A DNA stretch of 64,000 bases from the NCBI GenBank assembly GCA_013397435.1, contig VZRG01000359.1, positions 510,568-574,567 of the forward strand, written 5' to 3'. This stretch comes from Erythrocercus mccallii (lineage: Eukaryota; Chordata; Aves; Passeriformes; Dicruridae). The notes below the pieces were generated by a model. That model was given only the letters and a program-made list of their open reading frames with translations. It ran no database searches and was not told the origin of the DNA. Each line of letters begins with the position of its first letter. Within the stretch, counting starts at the first letter, position 1. The position numbers and the translations under genes are program-made. Shown here piece by piece: positions 59,426 to 64,000 of this stretch.

Positions 59426-62400
59426 CAAAGAATCATTTGCCATCGGAGATCAGTTTATTGTTTATAGGTATATCTTGTGAGCTTAGTAAATGATTGCAGG
59501 AGCCCTAAACTATTTCTTTTTCTGCCATAACAGTGGAAAGACGTTAGGGTAACTCTTTATTTCTGCAACAAGGGGCAGTTATCTCCCAAGTCAAATCAGA
59601 ACCCATGGTGGGACTGAAGCGTCAGAGAGCTCCAAGGTCCAATGAGCACTGGTGTTTGGTCAGGCTTGGCAGGAAACACAACCATTTTTCCTCTTACGCT
59701 GTAAAAAGCCATCCCACTGCCCTAAAGGATGCTTCAGTGTAAAGAGAGAGTGGGGAACAACTCTGTGAAGCCTTAATGCCACTAAAGTGTTAGTGCTTTT
59801 TTGGGAACTCTTGGTTCTCTCTATGGGTATCTTCCTGATGGGCTGGAGGCAGTGTGAGCTGTGGAATTGAGAAACAGAGCTGTGCTTGGGAACTGAAGCT
59901 GCAAAAGTAAACGATCTGCAGAATAAGGACTGCTGCTTTCATTTCTAGAATATATCAAATTCTGGCACACTGGGCCTAAGAAGAAGCAGAAAAGAGGGCA
60001 GAAAAAAAACAGTTATGAAATCTGCTAGGATATCTGATGCAAAATCAACTTTGTTGTTTTCCTTACTGGCTTTTTCCTGGGCTCTATTGCAGCTGAAAAA
60101 ACAACCCTTCTGATCTACAATAAGAAGGGAAATTCTGGCGTGAAGATTGTCCACCCAGTCAATTTGGCACAATTATGGGAAAGATTTGTTTAGCTTAGCA
60201 CTGATCTTATTAGTACATGAGTCTAATCAAACCTTGAGAGATAGTATTCTTTGTGTTGAGTTACCCTGTCAGTAGTGGAGGCTTTCTTCTCAATTCTCGT
60301 GCTCTGTCAAGTGAATATGGTGTTACTGAAGAGTTCTCCTGAAATGCTGTTAGCAAAGCTTGTTCACTGCAATAGGACAGGAATATGAATTAGCAAAATG
60401 TCCCAGCAAGCCAGCATTGTTTCAGTAAGGGCCACGAGCGTAATGAGAGCCAGACTCCTTTCATAGGTCTCTGGTATTCAGTCAGGAGACTTGAATTCCA
60501 AAATATTTATTGACTTCAAATGTAGATTTGCTTTTCATTCAGTCTCTAGTACACGTATATGCATTTTGTCAGTACCATAGACAAGAATAATTTGATTCTA
60601 GGAGAAAAGGTAGTGTAAGAAAAAGCTTCACAGAATAAAATAAAAAGAATCTGTTTGTTGATAAGAAACTGACATATTTTAAAGAAGGCTTCAAATAGTT
60701 TTATTTATGTTCCTCAGTTATTGCTAAAAACCAATTTCTTGTAATAGTTGCCATAAAAAAATAGGGACAAAAGTGGTTGTCTTTCCAGTCTAAATGGAAA
60801 TGATATATTAAATGTTAATACAGCTGGTTTTCTCAAGTATTTAATTGAAATATCTTAGTACATTCATTTTGTTAAAATAATTCGTTTTCCATTATAAAAT
60901 CATATTTTTTCAATCATGTGAGAGCTGATAGTTCAGTCAAAATCATCTTGTTATTTCACTGTTTGGTAGTTTATCATCGTGCCATTTTGATAACTTATTT
61001 GATATAAGGCTCTGTCCCCTTCATCATCATACTCTTTTTTTGGCAGGACATTGGTTTGATTTCTGGTTGTCAGAATCCTTCTGAAAGCTTATCCAATACA
61101 TTTTCCAATTCATCACTTTCCTTGCTATTGACAGGTGGTGTTGTCCCAATAATTACTATTTTCTGCTGGGGTTCCGCAATCGATTCTGTGATTCATCTCT
61201 TCCATAAAGCTTATAAACAATGAAATGTATTAATAAAAATGCTTTCCCTAACTAAAACAAATGTTAATGTACAATATTTCTGCTGTCATCATCAATTCTC
61301 TCTAAGCCTTTTGTTTATCAACTGCTCTGTTTGTCTCACATTTATCTTCCTTTATCTAATCTAATGGCATCTATCCAATTTCTATTCACTTTTCATCAAG
61401 GTGATATATTTCTTCTTACATAGTACCTTTGTGTTCTTAGCATGCCTCATGGCAGAAATGATTTTTCAGTCATTTAGTATTTATTCTACATTGATGTCAA
61501 ATAATAAATATTTATTACAAACCTCTTGACAGGGAAATGTGATCCTAGAAAGAAAAGAAACTAAGACTTGACCATTATATAGAGGTTGGACTTGGCAAAA
61601 CTTGAAATTGCTTTCATTTTTACTTCCTTCATCTATCTCTATCATTTGCACTTTATAGGGACAGCAGCATAAGAATAACTGCAGATGTGTTTTACATTCC
61701 AGAAGCTCATGGGTAGCTCATTCAGAAGTATGATAGGATGAATTAGAAAGACTCAGTACTGTTTCATCATTTTTCTATATCTGTTTTCTATTAATTTCAC
61801 TATTTAAAAAACAATTTTTGTAATCAAAATGCCTGTGAATTTCTTTAGCCTAGTACTTACCATTACTGTTTACTCATCTCAAAATGTAATCATCTTAATA
61901 TTATTTTTCATGCAACTTTAACTGCACTGAAGTGTTAATAGGAAAAAATATTGGTGGGGCCTGGATTAATTTTTGATTCCATGATTAAATAGTGCTTATC
62001 ACTAAAAGTGTATCTTTCACTTATCTGGCTAGGAAACAGTGCAATAAATTCCTTTACATACATCGGGAACATTAGTGGAGTTCTATTTCCCTTTCTTTTC
62101 CTGAAGTGAAAAAAGGAACCAAGAAAATCTTTTATGTTGGGCTGAAAATTTAGGTTCATGATCTTAAGTTTTATAAAGTAGGATTTTGCAAAGAGATCTG
62201 TGTTTCAGCTCGTTACTAAATAGTTCTGAATTCAGATCCAGATTCAGATAGTACATCTCTCTGTACTCTCCCCAGTTTTCAGCCAGGAGTGATTTAGAAT
62301 TGAAACAAGACATATACTTAAATATATGTGAGTTTTATTAATTCCTATTCCGCCTGTGCTGCATGCTTCTGAGTTATTCTGGAAGATCCCAGGTGTTCTC

Positions 62401-63329
62401 CACATCCTCAGGTGGCTCTTAGGAATCTTATGGAGAGGAGCAGATGCTCACCAGAAGATATAGATGAGAAGACTTTAAATTACACATTCTATATTTTTCT
62501 AACTTTTTCTTGGTTTATTCACCACAAAGATCCTTAGCTGCATGTCGGCCATCAAGGGACATGGCTAGTATGCATTGTTCCAGCTCTGTCAGTTCTATCA
62601 GCATAGAACAGGTTAGCAGGGCTTCGATGCTGTCAGGAAGCCCATAGGACTTGAAGAGACTTAATGATTGTGAAGTCTCCCTAGGCACTGCTTCATATCC
62701 CTTTCATAAATATTTTGATCCGAATCCTAAAAACAAAGATTAACTTTTTAACTTTGCCTCTTTGAGTTGAAGGCTCTCCCAGAGTCTCACTTTATTGATA
62801 GTTATGAACTTTAAAATTTCCAGCCTAAATGTCTTCATGGCTGCAAATCTGTTCTTCTGCCAGTGTTGTCAGTTTGAGAAAGTTCTTCTCTTTCTTCCAG
62901 CTTCATTCTCTCATTTCCTCTCTCTCCATTCACTTACACAAACACTATCAGCCTTCATTTTTGCCAGATTCACTGAGCTAACATTTTTCTAGTGCCATCT
63001 CAGATGAGAACTCCAGTCTCCTCGCCAGCATACAGCCCACCTCTTGCAGTTTGGGTTCATATAGTGGCCTGTACAGTACATGGTCTCCCAGATTAAACCT
63101 TGCTAGTGTCTTGTACAGAAACACCCAGGTATCCCTGATTTTACCAGGTGTATGTGGTGATGCACTGTACACCTGGGTCTGCCACTGTCTTGACTACATC
63201 ACCTTATTGGTCAATCTAAGCAAGATACTAATATCTCAGGTACACCCAGGAAGTGCCTTCTTTCTAATAACTGATTGTTTCCCATTTTGGCTTATAGTTT
63301 CTGTGCTTATCCTTGTTTTCTTCATTACC
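59426..63329. other. Unique, very AT-rich noncoding DNA
   Basis: About 3.9 kb with no gene or transposon that I can name. The minus strand is rich in A from 60.9 to 62.1 kb and therefore shows several protein-like but frame-broken open segments. None is bounded by good splice signals on both sides. Confidence 0.45.
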
Positions 63330-63480
63330 AGTTCCCATTTAGCAGTGTTAAAAGCTTTACAGAGATTCGAAGAGATGAGTTCAAATTTGTATCAGACTTT
63401 TAAAGAAAAGTCAAAGAAGGATGTTATGTATGTCTGGCATGATGTCCATGTTTTCTTTTACCCCATTTTCCAAGACTAGT
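63330..63480 (-). mobile_element. Ancient L3/CR1-like reverse transcriptase remnant
   Basis: TCAAAGAAGGATGTTATGTA and TGTCTGGCATGATGTCCATG resemble the L3/CR1-like stretch that encodes the CQTNLISFFD segment of the RT. At the right spacing the minus strand then reads ISSNLCKAFNTA, matching motif A (VYLDFSKAFDTV). The pieces sit in different frames, so the copy is badly decayed. It differs from the three CR1 fragments and is probably an older lineage. Any extension left of 63,330 is too degraded to follow. Confidence 0.45.
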
Positions 63481-63565
63481 TCATGGCATCATAGAATATC
63501 CTGAGTTGAAAGCTCATAAGGATCACAGAGTCCAGCTCCTGGCCCTGCACAGGACAGCTCAAGGA

Positions 63566-63793
63566 TCACGCCATGTGTGTGAGAGTGTTGCCCAAATGCT
63601 TTTTGAACTCTGTCAGGCTTGGTGCTGTGACCGCTTCCCTCGGGAGCCTCTTCCAATGCCCAGCCACCCTCTGGGTGAAGAATTTTGTTATAATATTCAA
63701 CCTAAACCTCTTCTGACACAACTTCAGCCATTCCATCCTATCACTGGTCACCAGAGGGAAGAGACTGGTGCCTGCCCCTCCTCTTCCCCTCAT
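63566..63793 (-). pseudogene. CR1 ORF2 C-terminus (fragment 3)
   Basis: A 75-codon open frame. From residue 9 it reads GTSLFPLVTSDRMEWLKLCQ and continues through RFRLNIITKFFTQRVAGHW, LPREAVTAPSLTEFKKHL and NTLTHMA to stop, the CR1 C-terminus. It is separated from the upstream CR1 frame (63,741-63,971, ending in YNFL) by the tandem duplication at 63790-63851. Confidence 0.88.
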
Positions 63794-63851
63794 GAGGAAG
63801 TTGTAGACTGCAATGAGGTCTCATGAGGAAGTTGTAGACTGCAATGAGGTC
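63790..63851. repeat. Exact 31-bp tandem duplication inside CR1 fragment 3
   Basis: Two identical 31-bp copies (63790-63820, 63821-63851), each starting TCATGAGGAAGTTGTAGACT. Normal CR1 has this segment once (it encodes part of LIAVYNFL). Because 31 is not a multiple of three, the duplication shifts the frame. Confidence 0.97.
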
Positions 63852-64000
63852 CCCCTCGGTCTCCTCCAGGCTGAATAGACCAAGTGACCTCAGCTGCTCC
63901 TCATACATATTCCCCTCAAGATGATTCACAGTCTTTGTAGCCCTTTGGACACTTCCTGACACTTTGGACAATCAAAACTGCTCCCAGCATTGGAGGTGAG

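Larger units (their letters stand above)
63487..64000 (-). mobile_element. CR1 LINE fragment 3, 3' end, continues past the window
   Basis: At the left, ATCATAGAATATCCTGAGTTG is the CR1 3' end (minus-strand tail ATTCTATGAT). Minus-strand peptides in order are VSGSVQRATKTVNHLEG, YEEQLRSLGLFSLEE, GDLIAVYNFL, LFPLVTSDRMEWLKLCQK and FTQRVAGHWKRLPREAVTA, then SLTEFKKHLGNTL. These are CR1 ORF2 C-terminal signatures, but of a different subfamily from fragment 2 (FTQRVAGHW and TAPSLTEFKK against FTERVVKHW and EFPSLEVLKR). Near 63,955-63,985 about 15 bases seem to be missing relative to typical CR1. The element runs off the right edge. Confidence 0.93.

Noticed and set aside
60961..61200. Protein-like minus-strand segments (…KIVIIGTTPPVNSKES, then …KKEYDDEGDRALYQ in another frame)
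   Set aside because: Two adjoining open segments of about 40 codons each are common by chance on an A-rich strand. There is a stop and a frame change between them, and no family is recognised. A translated search would settle it.
61520..61740. Roughly 75-codon minus-strand open frame containing MIEIDEGSKNES
   Set aside because: The length is well within chance expectation for this composition, and splice signals are absent at both ends.
63051..63479. 142-codon open frame on the plus strand
   Set aside because: It is antisense to the L3-like RT remnant at its right end and shows no domain; the opposite strand explains that part better.
1..64000. CRISPR array, operon, phage, tRNA, rRNA or snRNA gene
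   Set aside because: No regularly spaced direct repeats, clover-leaf sequences with A and B boxes, or conserved small-RNA sequences were seen. The window is vertebrate nuclear DNA.
1..64000. CpG-island promoter
   Set aside because: CpG dinucleotides are sparse throughout, and no cluster suggests an unmethylated promoter.

Overview
This looks like about 64 kb of AT-rich, CpG-poor, gene-poor nuclear DNA from a sauropsid, most likely a bird. The main evidence is three fragments of CR1 LINEs, the dominant retrotransposon of birds and other reptiles. They carry recognisable CR1 reverse-transcriptase and C-terminal peptides and end in the CR1-type ATTCTRTG octamer tail. A probable solo LTR resembling avian ERVL-type LTRs and a low overall repeat load also fit a bird. 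No bacterial, plasmid or phage feature is present. The species and chromosome cannot be told from the sequence.

Layout. Positions 1-42,800 are almost entirely unique noncoding DNA. This part holds one perfect (GT)20 microsatellite (1337-1376), several short tandem duplications (5176, 8821, 9479, 18814, 26455), A/C-rich T-free tracts (6897, 21463), an old MIR-like scrap (29576) and a possible homeodomain/CCAAT motif cluster near 33.06 kb. From 42.8 to 47.1 kb lie two separate 5'-truncated CR1 copies, both on the minus strand; the first has lost about 0.7 kb internally. From 47.1 to 55.2 kb the DNA is again unique. A probable solo LTR (plus strand) occupies about 55,186-55,643. MIR-like remnants follow at 57.69 and 59.31 kb. 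At the right edge an old L3/CR1-like reverse-transcriptase remnant abuts a third CR1 3' end that runs off the window.

Genes. No protein-coding gene could be identified with confidence. Three short segments have the form of a terminal coding exon (splice acceptor, then an open frame to a stop): 15,438-15,535 (+), 28,955-29,068 (+) and 57,883-58,112 (-). Open frames of these lengths are expected many times by chance in 64 kb of AT-rich DNA, so all three are only hypotheses. The window is best read as intergenic DNA or the inside of very long introns. Nothing in it amounts to a coherent new biological system. The most informative observations are the structure and decay of the transposons, the local duplications, and the few exon and regulatory candidates.
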